NCBI GenBank assembly: GCA_039812485.1
Contig: JBDIAP010000047.1
Location: 1-22,397 of the forward strand
Length of the DNA stretch: 22,397 bases
DNA from: Kineosphaera sp039812485
GTDB taxonomy: Bacteria; Actinomycetota; Actinomycetes; Actinomycetales; Dermatophilaceae
Direction: 5' to 3'
Part shown: piece after piece, positions 14,185-21,225 of the stretch
Numbering within the stretch: position 1 is the first letter of the stretch
Layout of the letters: each line of letters begins with the position of its first letter
Program-made: the position numbers and the translations under genes
Notes under the pieces: model-generated
The model's database searches: none
Seen by the model: the letters and a program-made list of their open reading frames with translations, nothing else
Told to the model about the DNA's origin: nothing

Positions 14185-14213
14185 TTCGGTCCCCTGGTCA
14201 GCCGGGGTATGGT
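14185..14213 (+). promoter_or_regulatory. Candidate promoter of the L,D-transpeptidase gene
   Basis: TTCGGT (14185-14190) and TATGGT (14208-14213) are spaced by 17 bp, a good sigma-70-type layout right after the ctaF terminator. Initiation near 14220 would leave a leader of about 170 bases before the GTG at 14388. That leader is G-rich and holds several short stems, but I match it to no known riboswitch. Confidence 0.5.
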
Positions 14214-14387
14214 GGTGTGGCTATTACCTGGTTGTGTGTCTGGGGGGACCTGTCCGGGGCGCTGCTGGACCTGTCTGGTCGTGTCGCCCGGGGCGGCATC
14301 GACGCAGCGGACGCACAGGCAGCCGGGGACCGTAGCACCGTCTCGGTCCCCGTCACGTGGGTGGTCCGTCCGGAAGGTTCGTCAGTC

Positions 14388-15683
14388 GTGAAGTCGTCGT
14401 CACGTGTCACCATCGAGCGCGCCGCGCGTCGCACCGCGCGCGGCCTGACGAACGGTGTGACCCTCGCGGCGCTCGTGGCGGTCACCGGCTGTCAAGCGGC
14501 GGGCAGCGTCGGGGCAGACACCGACGGCGGCGCACCCCAGGATGCCGCCACCGTGCCGCCGGTGTCGTTCAGCGCGTCCGTGCAGGAGGACGCGGCCGAC
14601 GTGCGTCCGGACGCTGCGGTCACCGTCTCGGCCACGCAGGGCAATCTGCACACCGTGACCCTGCAGGGGCCCGACGGCAAGGAACTCAAGGGCGAACTCA
14701 AGGACGGCACGTGGCGGCTCGTCGACATGCTCAGTCCTGGCACCGCCTACACCCTCAAGGCCACGGGGCAGTCCCAGAACGGCACGGCGGGTGCCTTCAC
14801 CCGCTCCTTCAAGACCCTCACCCCGAAGGTCGAGGCCACCTACCGGGTGACGCCCGACAAGACGACCGTGGGTGTCGGCATGCCCGTCATGGTGACGTTC
14901 GACTCGATCGTCGTCACGCCGCAGATGCGCCAGAACGTCGAGAAGCGGATGTCCATCAAGACGGTGCCGGCGCAGGAGGGCTCCTGGGGCTGGTTGTCGG
15001 ACAACCAGCTCATGTGGCGACCCAAGACCTACTGGAAGCCCGGCACGAAGGTCACGGTCAATGCACCGTTGCGCGGCGTGCAGACCGGAAGCAAGAAGTG
15101 GGTCACGCAGGACAAGGGCGCGAGCTTCACGATCAGCAAGCGCGCCCGGATCTCGACGGTCGACATCGCCAACCACGTCATGACCGTGCGCGAGAACGGC
15201 AAGGTCGTTCACCGCTACCCCGTGAGCTCAGGTCAGGCCACTGCGGAGTGGCGCACGCGTTCGGGCACGAAGATCATCACCGAGAAGCAGGCGTACATGG
15301 TCATGGACGCTGCGACCCTCGGCGTGCCGAAGGAAGACCCCAACTACTACCGCACCGAGGTCGACTACGCGATGCGCGTGACGAACACCGGTGAGTTCCT
15401 GCACTCGGCGCCGTGGTCGGTGTGGGCTCAGGGGCGCCGCAACGTGTCGCACGGCTGCGTCAACATGAGCCCGTCGGCGGCGCGCGCCATGTTCCACGCC
15501 AGTCTCGTCGGAGACGTCGTCGATTTCGTCAATTCCCCGCGCCGCATGAAGCCGCACGAGGGAGTGGGGGTGTGGCTGTTCAGCCACGACGAGTGGAAGG
15601 CGCGCAGCGCCCTCGCCAAGCCCGTGCAGAAGGCCGGCAAGGCCGGCAAGGTCTCCGCGAAGGCGAAGAACGCCGCCGCGTGA
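14388..15683 (+). CDS. L,D-transpeptidase lipoprotein (YkuD domain)
   Basis: A 431-aa cell-wall enzyme that forms 3-3 crosslinks in peptidoglycan, like Ldt proteins of mycobacteria. The N-terminus has a basic start (RVTIERAARRTARG) and a lipoprotein signal ending AVTGC. Two Ig-like modules follow (about 55-130 and 135-245), the second with RVTPDKTTVGVGMPVMVTFD and SDNQLMWRPKTYWKPGTKVTVNA as in LdtMt2. The YkuD catalytic domain runs from about 248 to 400: GEFLHSAPWSVWAQGRRNVSHGCVNMSP, with His355 and nucleophile Cys357. A Lys/Ala-rich tail (AGKAGKVSAKAKNAAA) ends it and may bind the wall electrostatically. GTG 14388 is chosen because GGAAGG lies ten bases upstream and the signal peptide starts there; the upstream in-frame ATG at 14181 overlaps the promoter candidate. 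It converges on the zincin gene with an 18-bp gap. Confidence 0.93.
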   Translation: MKSSSRVTIERAARRTARGLTNGVTLAALVAVTGCQAAGSVGADTDGGAPQDAATVPPVSFSASVQEDAADVRPDAAVTVSATQGNLHTVTLQGPDGKELKGELKDGTWRLVDMLSPGTAYTLKATGQSQNGTAGAFTRSFKTLTPKVEATYRVTPDKTTVGVGMPVMVTFDSIVVTPQMRQNVEKRMSIKTVPAQEGSWGWLSDNQLMWRPKTYWKPGTKVTVNAPLRGVQTGSKKWVTQDKGASFTISKRARISTVDIANHVMTVRENGKVVHRYPVSSGQATAEWRTRSGTKIITEKQAYMVMDAATLGVPKEDPNYYRTEVDYAMRVTNTGEFLHSAPWSVWAQGRRNVSHGCVNMSPSAARAMFHASLVGDVVDFVNSPRRMKPHEGVGVWLFSHDEWKARSALAKPVQKAGKAGKVSAKAKNAAA

Positions 15684-15701
15684 GGACCTACCCTGGTCCC
15701 C

Positions 15702-16049
15702 TCATCCCCACCCCAGCTCGTGGAGGCGCGCGTCGTCGATGCCGAAGTGATGCGCGAGCTCGTGCACGACCGTGATCGCGACCTCCTCGCGGGCCTCGTC
15801 GGCGTCCCGGCACATGCGCAGTGTCGGCCCACGGAAGATCGTGATCCGGTCGGGCAGGATCGGTGGCCCGAAGGTGTCGCTGCGGTCGGTCAGTGGAGTG
15901 CCCTCGTAGAGCCCTAGGAGCTCCTCGCCCTCGGGGTGTTCGTCCTCGACGAGGATCACGACGTTGTCGAGCAGATCGAGCAGCTCGGCCGGCACGGCGT
16001 CGAGAGCATCACCGACGAGGTCCTCGAAGTCCTGGCGGGTCATCTCCAT
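15702..16049 (-). CDS. Minimal zincin metallopeptidase family protein (PF06262-type)
   Basis: A 115-aa soluble protein of the small zincin family common in actinobacteria. The zinc site is VVHELAHHFGIDD: His96, Glu97 and His100 with a downstream Asp105/106. Upstream, EMTRQDFEDLVGDALDAVPAEL and LLGLYEGTPLTDRS followed by ITIFRGPTL match the family layout. It is far shorter than classical metalloproteases and has no signal peptide; substrates are unknown. ATG 16049 is chosen over ATG 16043 because AGGAGAGG lies nine bases upstream (16059-16066). It lies downstream of the qcr operon but is separated from it by a strong hairpin, so it probably has its own promoter. Confidence 0.88.
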   Translation of the reverse strand: MEMTRQDFEDLVGDALDAVPAELLDLLDNVVILVEDEHPEGEELLGLYEGTPLTDRSDTFGPPILPDRITIFRGPTLRMCRDADEAREEVAITVVHELAHHFGIDDARLHELGWG

Positions 16050-16080
16050 GCTCTCGGTCCTCTCCTAGCGGCGCATGACG

Positions 16081-16114
16081 CGGGGCCGGGTTCCCGTTTC
16101 GGAACCCGGCCCCG
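16081..16114 (-). terminator. Hairpin terminator of the ctaE-qcrCAB operon
   Basis: GGGGCCGGGTTCC (16082-16094) and GGAACCCGGCCCC (16101-16113) form a 13-pair stem, 14 with the flanking C-G, around the loop CGTTTC. It lies 38 bp beyond the qcrB stop on the minus strand and in front of the zincin gene. There is no T-run. Confidence 0.8.
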
Positions 16115-16151
16115 TCGTGTTCGATGGCGCCCGCAGGCACGGGATCCGCCG

Positions 16152-17855
16152 TCAGTGCTGTGGCGAGCTGCTCGTCAGCGCCCGGGAGTCGTCGTCGTCG
16201 ATGCTCTCGTGGCCGTGCCCGTCGTGGTGGGCCGCCTCGAGCTCGGCGGGCGTGACCGGCTCGATCCGATCAGTGAAGTAGAAGCGCGACCAGGCGGCGC
16301 GACGCTTCTCGCTCTTGGCCGTGGGACGGGCGACGCCGTGCTCGTCCTCGCCGGACTCGATCTCCAGCGGCCGGGGCGCCTGGTAGTCGACGAGCGGCCA
16401 CCGCTGGTAGCGGTCGAGAGGCTCGTGCACCTCGAAGAAGCGACCGTCCGGGGTCTGCACGATACGACCGGTCTCGGTGCCGTGGAGCACGAGCTCCCGG
16501 TCCTGACGCTGCAGGGCCAGGCAGATGCGCTTCGTCACCATGAACACGATGATCGGGCCCACGAAGAAGAGGATGCGCAGGGCGATCGTGATGTCGTTGA
16601 TCGACAGCCCGAGCTTCACCGCGAGGTGGTCGTTGGCGTTCGCGATGTACATCACGAGATAGGCCGTGATGGCGGCCATGCCGATGCCGGTGCGGGTCGG
16701 GGCGTTGCGGGGGCGCTGCAGCAGGTTGTGGTCACGCTTGTCGCCGGTCACCCACGCCTCGAGGAAGGGGTAGGCGCCCATGAGCGTGAACATCACCGGC
16801 AGCAGGATGATCGATCCCAGAGCGAGGTTGAGCGACCAGGTGTAGCCGAAGGTCGTGAACTCCAGCCAGCCCGGCAGCAGCCGCAGGGCGCCGTCGGCGA
16901 AGCCCATGTACCAGTCGGGCTGGACGCCGGCGGTGACCGGCGACGGGTCGTAGGGCCCGTAGAGCCAGATCGGGTTGATGGCCACGAGCCCCGAGATGAG
17001 CGCGATGACGCCGAACACGATGAAGAAGAAGCCACCGGCCTTGGCGGCGTAGACCGGCATCACCGGGAAGCCGACGACGTTGTCGTTGGTCTTGCCGGGC
17101 CCGGGGTACTGCGTGTGCTTGTGCACGACCACGAGCACGAGGTGGGCCGTGAACAGGCCGATGATCAGGGCCGGCACGAGCAGCATGTGCACCATGTAGA
17201 GCCGCGGGATGACGAGCTCACCGGGGAAGGCTCCGCCGAAGATCAGGTAGGACAGGTAGGAGCCGACGATCGGGGAGGACTGGACGAAGCCCTCCATGAC
17301 GCGCAGGCCGACGCCGGACAGCATGTCGTCCGGCAGGGAGTAGCCGGCGAAGCCCTCGACACAGGCGAGCAGGAGCAGCACCGTGCCGATGACCCAGTTG
17401 ATCTCACGCGGCTTGCGGAACGCTCCGGTGAAGAAGACGCGCGCGGCGTGCAGGCCGACGGCGCCCACGAAGAAAAGGGCCGCCCAGTGGTGGATCTGGC
17501 GGATGAGGAGGCCGCCCTTGATGTCGAACGAGATGTCGAGGGTCGAACGGTAGGCCTCCGACATGCCGACGCCGTTGAGGGGACCGTAGGAGCCGTCGTA
17601 GACGACGTGACCCATGCTCGGCACGAACCACAGGGTGAGGAAGACCCCCGTGATGAGGGCGACGAGCATGGAATACATCGCGACTTCGCCGAGCATGAAC
17701 GACCAGTGGTCCGGGAAGACCTTGCGCATCAGGTAGCGCACGGGCTTCGCGAGCCCGGTCCGGTCGTCGAACCAGGTGGCGACCTCGCCGACCTTGGACG
17801 TCGGGCGGCGCTGCGCGCGCTCGGAACGCGAGGTGCTCGCTGCGGCGGTGCTCAT
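16152..17855 (-). CDS. qcrB: Menaquinol-cytochrome c reductase cytochrome b subunit
   Basis: The 567-aa cytochrome b oxidises menaquinol and carries hemes bL and bH. Heme-ligand histidines lie in QIHHWAALFFVGAVGLHAARVFF and in the helix HMLLVPALIIGLFTAHLVLVVVHKH. The Qo-site motif reads PDWY (VQPDWYMGFADG), the actinobacterial version of PEWY. The N-terminal VGEVATWFDDRTGLAKPVRYLMRKVFPDHWSFMLGE is typical. A cytosolic tail of about 120 residues extends beyond the last helix and ends His/Asp/Ser-rich (HHDGHGHESIDDDD). The ATG at 17855 overlaps the qcrA stop (ATGA), with GGAGAT upstream within qcrA. It is the last gene of ctaE-qcrC-qcrA-qcrB. Confidence 0.97.
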   Translation of the reverse strand: MSTAAASTSRSERAQRRPTSKVGEVATWFDDRTGLAKPVRYLMRKVFPDHWSFMLGEVAMYSMLVALITGVFLTLWFVPSMGHVVYDGSYGPLNGVGMSEAYRSTLDISFDIKGGLLIRQIHHWAALFFVGAVGLHAARVFFTGAFRKPREINWVIGTVLLLLACVEGFAGYSLPDDMLSGVGLRVMEGFVQSSPIVGSYLSYLIFGGAFPGELVIPRLYMVHMLLVPALIIGLFTAHLVLVVVHKHTQYPGPGKTNDNVVGFPVMPVYAAKAGGFFFIVFGVIALISGLVAINPIWLYGPYDPSPVTAGVQPDWYMGFADGALRLLPGWLEFTTFGYTWSLNLALGSIILLPVMFTLMGAYPFLEAWVTGDKRDHNLLQRPRNAPTRTGIGMAAITAYLVMYIANANDHLAVKLGLSINDITIALRILFFVGPIIVFMVTKRICLALQRQDRELVLHGTETGRIVQTPDGRFFEVHEPLDRYQRWPLVDYQAPRPLEIESGEDEHGVARPTAKSEKRRAAWSRFYFTDRIEPVTPAELEAAHHDGHGHESIDDDDSRALTSSSPQH

Positions 17856-18994
17856 GAGTGGATCTCCCAGAAGCTCGGGCCGACGGGCTCGGCGAAACCT
17901 TGAGCGGCGACCAGGTAGCCCTCGTCGTCGACGGTGATCTTCAACTGCGGCAGCGGGCGCTTGGCCGGGCCGAAGATGACCTTGCAGTCTTGCGTGACGT
18001 CGAACGTGGACTGGTGGCAGGGGCACAGCAGGTGGTGGGTCTGCTGCTCGTAGAGGCCCACCGGACACCCCGCGTGCGTGCAGATCTTGTTGTAGGCGAC
18101 GATCCCGTAATAGCTCCACTGCCGGGACTTGTCGGTGAGCAGCTCGGGCTCGAGGCGCATGAGCAGGACGCATGCCTTGGCCTTGCGCTGCAGGTAGTCG
18201 AGGTCTTGATCGTTGCGGTAGTCGCCGGTGCGGCGCTCCTCGTCGGTGACGAACCCGAGCTGCTCGAGCTGCTCGAGCGAGGCGTCGATGTGCTCGGGGA
18301 GGATGTGGAACGCGGACCCGATCGTGACGTCGGAGGCCTTGACAGGGGTCATCTCGGGGTCGCGCATGAGGCGCATGCCCTTCTGCCAGAACGTTTCGCT
18401 GAGCTCGGCCCCCGGCAGCGGACCCATGCCCCCGACGAGCTGGACGACCGGCGGGATCGCGAAGAGCCCGAGGGCGGTGCCGCCGAGGATGCCGATCATG
18501 GGGCGACGTCCCAGCTGAGAGGCCTGATAACCCTCGTCCAGGGTCTCGACGAGAGCTTCGCGGTCCTCCTCGGAGGCGCCCAGCGGGTGGCGATGCTCGA
18601 TCGTCTCCGTGTCGGGCATGAGCGTCTTGGCCCAGTGCACGGCTCCGAGGCCGATGCCCAGCAGGCTCAGGGCGAGCCCGAGGCCGAGCAGGACGTGCAG
18701 GATGCTCAGGTGCCCGAGGAAGGGGATGAAGACCAGCTGGTCGGTGTCGAACGCGAAGTAGGCGAAGACGAAGAGCAGCGTGCCGAGCACGGACAGCGTG
18801 AACAGGCCGAGCACCTGCCGCTCCGCACGATTGGCGGCCGCGGGGTCGACGTCGGCGTGGCGGGGCTGGTGCGGGGGGAGGCCCGGGTTCTCGAACCGCT
18901 CGGGCAGGCCGGCGCCGCTGCCCTCGACGTGGCCGTGGTCCAGGCTGACTGCCGAGCCGCTCCCGTGGTGCTGCGGGTTCGCGTTGTCATTCAC
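17852..18994 (-). CDS. qcrA: Menaquinol-cytochrome c reductase Rieske iron-sulfur subunit
   Basis: A 380-aa Rieske protein that transfers electrons from menaquinol to QcrC. The [2Fe-2S] site is complete: CTHAGCP (near residue 306) and CPCHQSTFD (near 323), with two Cys and two His ligands. As in other actinobacteria it has three membrane helices (about 62-82, 90-112 and 165-185: LGLFTLSVLGTLLFVFAYF, LHVLLGLGLALSLLGIGLG, MIGILGGTALGLFAIPPVV) rather than one, and a His/Pro-rich N-terminus. The start is GTG 18994 preceded by AGGAGA seven bases upstream; the ATG at 18990 is in another frame. It lies 46 bp after qcrC and overlaps qcrB by 4 nt. Confidence 0.96.
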   Translation of the reverse strand: MNDNANPQHHGSGSAVSLDHGHVEGSGAGLPERFENPGLPPHQPRHADVDPAAANRAERQVLGLFTLSVLGTLLFVFAYFAFDTDQLVFIPFLGHLSILHVLLGLGLALSLLGIGLGAVHWAKTLMPDTETIEHRHPLGASEEDREALVETLDEGYQASQLGRRPMIGILGGTALGLFAIPPVVQLVGGMGPLPGAELSETFWQKGMRLMRDPEMTPVKASDVTIGSAFHILPEHIDASLEQLEQLGFVTDEERRTGDYRNDQDLDYLQRKAKACVLLMRLEPELLTDKSRQWSYYGIVAYNKICTHAGCPVGLYEQQTHHLLCPCHQSTFDVTQDCKVIFGPAKRPLPQLKITVDDEGYLVAAQGFAEPVGPSFWEIHS

Positions 18995-19040
18995 TGTGAG
19001 ATCTCCTCGATCCGGGAGTGCAGGGGCGGTCTGGCGATGA

Positions 19041-19829
19041 TCATGCGGCCTTGCGGCCGAGCCAGATCGCCGCGCCGAGCATCAGTGGGATGGCCAGCAG
19101 CCAGAAGAAGAAGGCGTCACCGACGGGACCGATGTTGCCGAGGCTCGCACCGCCCGGGCTCTCCTTCTTGTCGAGCTCGTGCAGGTAGGAGATGACGTCG
19201 CGCTTGGCTTCGGGCGACAGGTTGGTCTCGTTGAAAACCGGCATCGACTGGGGACCGGTGAGCATCGCCTCGTAGATGTGCTTGCCCTCGATGTCCTGCA
19301 GCGGCGGGGCCCACTTGCCGCGGGTCAGCGCACCGCCGGAGCCCGCGAAGTTGTGACACATCGCGCAGTTGACGAGGAAGATCTGCGCGCCGCGAGCCGT
19401 GTCTCCACCGACGCCGCTCGCGTACTTCTCGTCCGGCACGGCCGGGCCGGGGCCCAGCGTCTGCACGTAGGCCGCGATCTGGTCGATCTGCTGCTGATCG
19501 AACTTCACGGGGAACGTGCGCTGAGCCTGCACCGCAGGCGCGGCCAGCGGCATGCGCCCGGTGCCCATCTGGAAGTCCACGGAAGCGGCGCCGACCCCGA
19601 CGAGACTCGGTCCGTCCGCGGTGCCCTGACCCTGGATGCCGTGGCAGCTGGCGCAGTTGGCGAGGAACATCTTGCGCCCGGTCTCGACATCGGCGGCAGT
19701 CATCGTCTTGGCCCCGGCGTCGGCCCGAGGGGACAGGAGCGTGTACAGCCCCCCGGTGGCGAACAGGCCGATGAGCAGGAGCACGACGAGTGCGGCGGGA
19801 TGGCGACGACGGGCGGCGAGTGAATTCAC
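19041..19829 (-). CDS. qcrC: Di-heme cytochrome c subunit of the bc1 complex
   Basis: A 262-aa protein with two c-type heme sites, CASCH (Cys59, Cys62, His63) and CAMCH (Cys155, Cys158, His159), each with a later Met-containing segment (TGRMPLAAP; SMPVFNETNLS) as probable axial ligand. An N-terminal helix (ALVVLLLIGLFATGGLYTLL) and a C-terminal helix (FFFWLLAIPLMLGAAIWLG) anchor it. The two-heme form lets actinobacteria move electrons directly from bc1 to CuA of CtaC without soluble cytochrome c, so it pairs with ctaC in the same window. The start is GTG 19829. It follows ctaE after a 61-bp gap that contains a small hairpin. Confidence 0.96.
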   Translation of the reverse strand: MNSLAARRRHPAALVVLLLIGLFATGGLYTLLSPRADAGAKTMTAADVETGRKMFLANCASCHGIQGQGTADGPSLVGVGAASVDFQMGTGRMPLAAPAVQAQRTFPVKFDQQQIDQIAAYVQTLGPGPAVPDEKYASGVGGDTARGAQIFLVNCAMCHNFAGSGGALTRGKWAPPLQDIEGKHIYEAMLTGPQSMPVFNETNLSPEAKRDVISYLHELDKKESPGGASLGNIGPVGDAFFFWLLAIPLMLGAAIWLGRKAA

Positions 19830-19885
19830 GGTGCGGTCCTTGGCGTCGAAGGAGGCGGGCTGGGGGAGGGCTGCTCGGATGCGAA

Positions 19886-19904
19886 ACCTACTACTTGAGT
19901 AGGT
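19886..19904 (-). other. Short hairpin at the ctaE stop codon
   Basis: On the minus strand ACCTACT - CAAGT - AGTAGGT forms a seven-pair stem that includes the ctaE TAG, followed by TTTCGC. It lies inside the operon and might reduce read-through or mark an RNA processing site between ctaE and qcrC. Speculative. Confidence 0.4.
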
Positions 19905-20580
19905 AGATGGTTGCCCAGAGGGCGATCCAGACGACGTCGACGAAGTGCCAGTAATACGACGTGACGATGGCTCCCGTGGCCTGCCTGTGCGTGTAGGCGC
20001 GTGTCGTGAACGTGCGGCCGATGATGAGAAGGAACGCGATCAGGCCGCCGGTGACGTGGATGGCGTGGAAGCCGGTCGTCATGTAGAAGGCCGAGCCGTA
20101 GGCGTTCACGTAGAGCGTCACGCCGTGCAGGGTCAGCTCCGCGTATTCGAAGACCTGGCCGGCCACGAAGAGCCCGCCGAAGATGTAGGTGAGCACATAC
20201 CACTCGCGCATGCCCCAGCCGCGGACGTCGAAGACGCCGCCGATGCGCGACCCGCGACCCTGCTCGGCGCGGTGCACACCCAACTGACACCACACCGAGG
20301 AGATCACGAGGATCAGGGTGTTCACAGTTGCGAAGGGCACATTGAGCTTGGGCGTCTCGAGCGCCCACAGATCCGGACGCACCGCCCGGAGGGTGAAGAA
20401 GATCGCGAACAGTCCGGCGAAGAACATCAGCTCGCTGGACAGCCACACGATCGTGCCCACCGCGGCCATGTTCGGTCTGGTGACCGGGCCGTGCCCGGGG
20501 ATCGTGCCCGCATGTCCGGAGTGCCCCGAGCCCGCCGGCGGGTGTGCGTGAGTAGAGGAAACGGTCGCCACGTGCGCCAT
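19891..20580 (-). CDS. ctaE: Cytochrome c oxidase subunit III (aa3 type)
   Basis: A 229-aa subunit III with helices in NMAAVGTIVWLSSELMFFAGLFAIFF, VNTLILVISSVWCQLGVH, REWYVLTYIFGGLFVAGQVFEYAEL, GSAFYMTTGFHAIHVTGGLIAFLLII and SYYWHFVDVVWIALWATIYLL. The ending VDVVWIALWATIYL is characteristic. The N-terminal 35 residues are His/Gly/Pro-rich. The start is uncertain: ATG 20580 has no Shine-Dalgarno sequence. GTG 20571 (MATVSSTHAH) lies exactly seven bases after CATAAT, the leaderless layout seen elsewhere in the window, and would give 226 aa. It leads ctaE-qcrC-qcrA-qcrB and is divergent from the receiver-protein gene. Confidence 0.95.
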   Translation of the reverse strand: MAHVATVSSTHAHPPAGSGHSGHAGTIPGHGPVTRPNMAAVGTIVWLSSELMFFAGLFAIFFTLRAVRPDLWALETPKLNVPFATVNTLILVISSVWCQLGVHRAEQGRGSRIGGVFDVRGWGMREWYVLTYIFGGLFVAGQVFEYAELTLHGVTLYVNAYGSAFYMTTGFHAIHVTGGLIAFLLIIGRTFTTRAYTHRQATGAIVTSYYWHFVDVVWIALWATIYLLK

Positions 20581-20584
20581 TATG
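20579..20584 (-). promoter_or_regulatory. Candidate -10 of ctaE overlapping the annotated ATG
   Basis: On the minus strand CATAAT spans 20584-20579 and is followed by seven bases and GTG (20571-20569). If used, transcription starts at or near GTG 20571 and the ATG at 20580 is not translated. Confidence 0.45.
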
Positions 20585-20597
20585 GCCACAAGTGGCC
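20584..20597. promoter_or_regulatory. Palindrome abutting the ctaE -10/start, possible operator
   Basis: GGCCAC-AA-GTGGCC is a perfect 14-bp inverted repeat directly upstream of the ctaE ATG, sharing one base with the CATAAT candidate -10. Position and symmetry suit a dimeric regulator; as RNA it could instead fold near the start of a longer transcript. Confidence 0.45.
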
Positions 20598-20756
20598 GCC
20601 TCGTGTGCTGTTGGGGATGGATTGGGCGCGTTGCGGCGCGGTGATTTTCCCGCTCCGAGCGTGGTGCCCGCGGCGCGACGGGTGTCGCGTGCGTCGATGG
20701 GCGCCCGGCGCGTCGACACATGCCGGGTCTGCGGCGTTCCCGGAGGTGCGGCTGGG

Positions 20757-20772
20757 TAGGATCGGCGCCATG
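20757..20772 (+). promoter_or_regulatory. -10 element of a probable leaderless start (receiver protein)
   Basis: TAGGAT (20757-20762) is exactly seven bases before ATG 20770, with no Shine-Dalgarno sequence between. This is the clearest of the leaderless-type sites in the window. Confidence 0.65.
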
Positions 20773-21225
20773 ACGGCAGCACAGAGCCCGCAGGCGTCCG
20801 GTCAGGCGACCAGGCATCGGGTCAACGTCCTCCTCTACAGCGACGACGTGTCGACGCGGGACGCGGTGCGCCTGGCCGTGGGGCGGCGTCCCGCCCGCGA
20901 TGTGGAGGTCGAGTCCTGGCATGAGTGCGCGACCTCCGATGCCGTGGTCGCCGCCGCGGAGAGCGGCAGCTTCGATCTGCTCGTGCTCGACGGCGAGGCG
21001 ACGCCTTATGGCGGGCTGGGGCTGTGCCGAGAGCTCAAGCACTCCATCTACGAGTGCCCACCCGTCATCGTGCTGACCGGGCGACCGCAAGACGCCTGGC
21101 TGGCCTCGTGGTCGTATGCCGATCACGCCGTGCCGCACCCGATCGACCCCGCGGCGATGGCGGACGCCGTCGCCCGTGTCGCCCGCCGCCGGGACGAGGC
21201 CGCCGGCTCCGATGCCGCCCGCTGA
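20770..21225 (+). CDS. Stand-alone atypical receiver-domain protein
   Basis: A 151-aa protein with the pattern of a CheY-like receiver and no output domain. Strand 1 ends in the acidic pair Asp25-Asp26 (VNVLLYSDD), the phospho-acceptor position is Asp74 (FDLLVLDGE), and the Thr switch is Thr103 (VIVLTGR). The usually invariant Lys before Pro is replaced by His123 (VPHPIDP). The first 16 residues and the last 20 are non-conserved. It starts at ATG 20770 from a leaderless-type promoter, is divergent from ctaE across 189 bp, and overlaps trpD by 14 nt. No partner kinase is nearby. It could be a phospho-relay or protein-interaction module, or a pseudo-receiver; link to respiration or tryptophan synthesis is unknown. 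Confidence 0.78.
   Translation: MTAAQSPQASGQATRHRVNVLLYSDDVSTRDAVRLAVGRRPARDVEVESWHECATSDAVVAAAESGSFDLLVLDGEATPYGGLGLCRELKHSIYECPPVIVLTGRPQDAWLASWSYADHAVPHPIDPAAMADAVARVARRRDEAAGSDAAR

Noticed and set aside
14181..14387. Upstream ATG start for the L,D-transpeptidase
   Set aside because: It overlaps the candidate promoter, has no ribosome binding site, and would place 69 residues before the lipoprotein signal peptide.
14220..14387. c-di-AMP (ydaO) riboswitch in the L,D-transpeptidase leader
   Set aside because: The conserved core with its GGGGTGAATC-type segment is not present.
15936..17903. 655-aa plus-strand frame opposite qcrB
   Set aside because: It is the complement of a well-conserved cytochrome b gene, with a biased, unrecognisable product.
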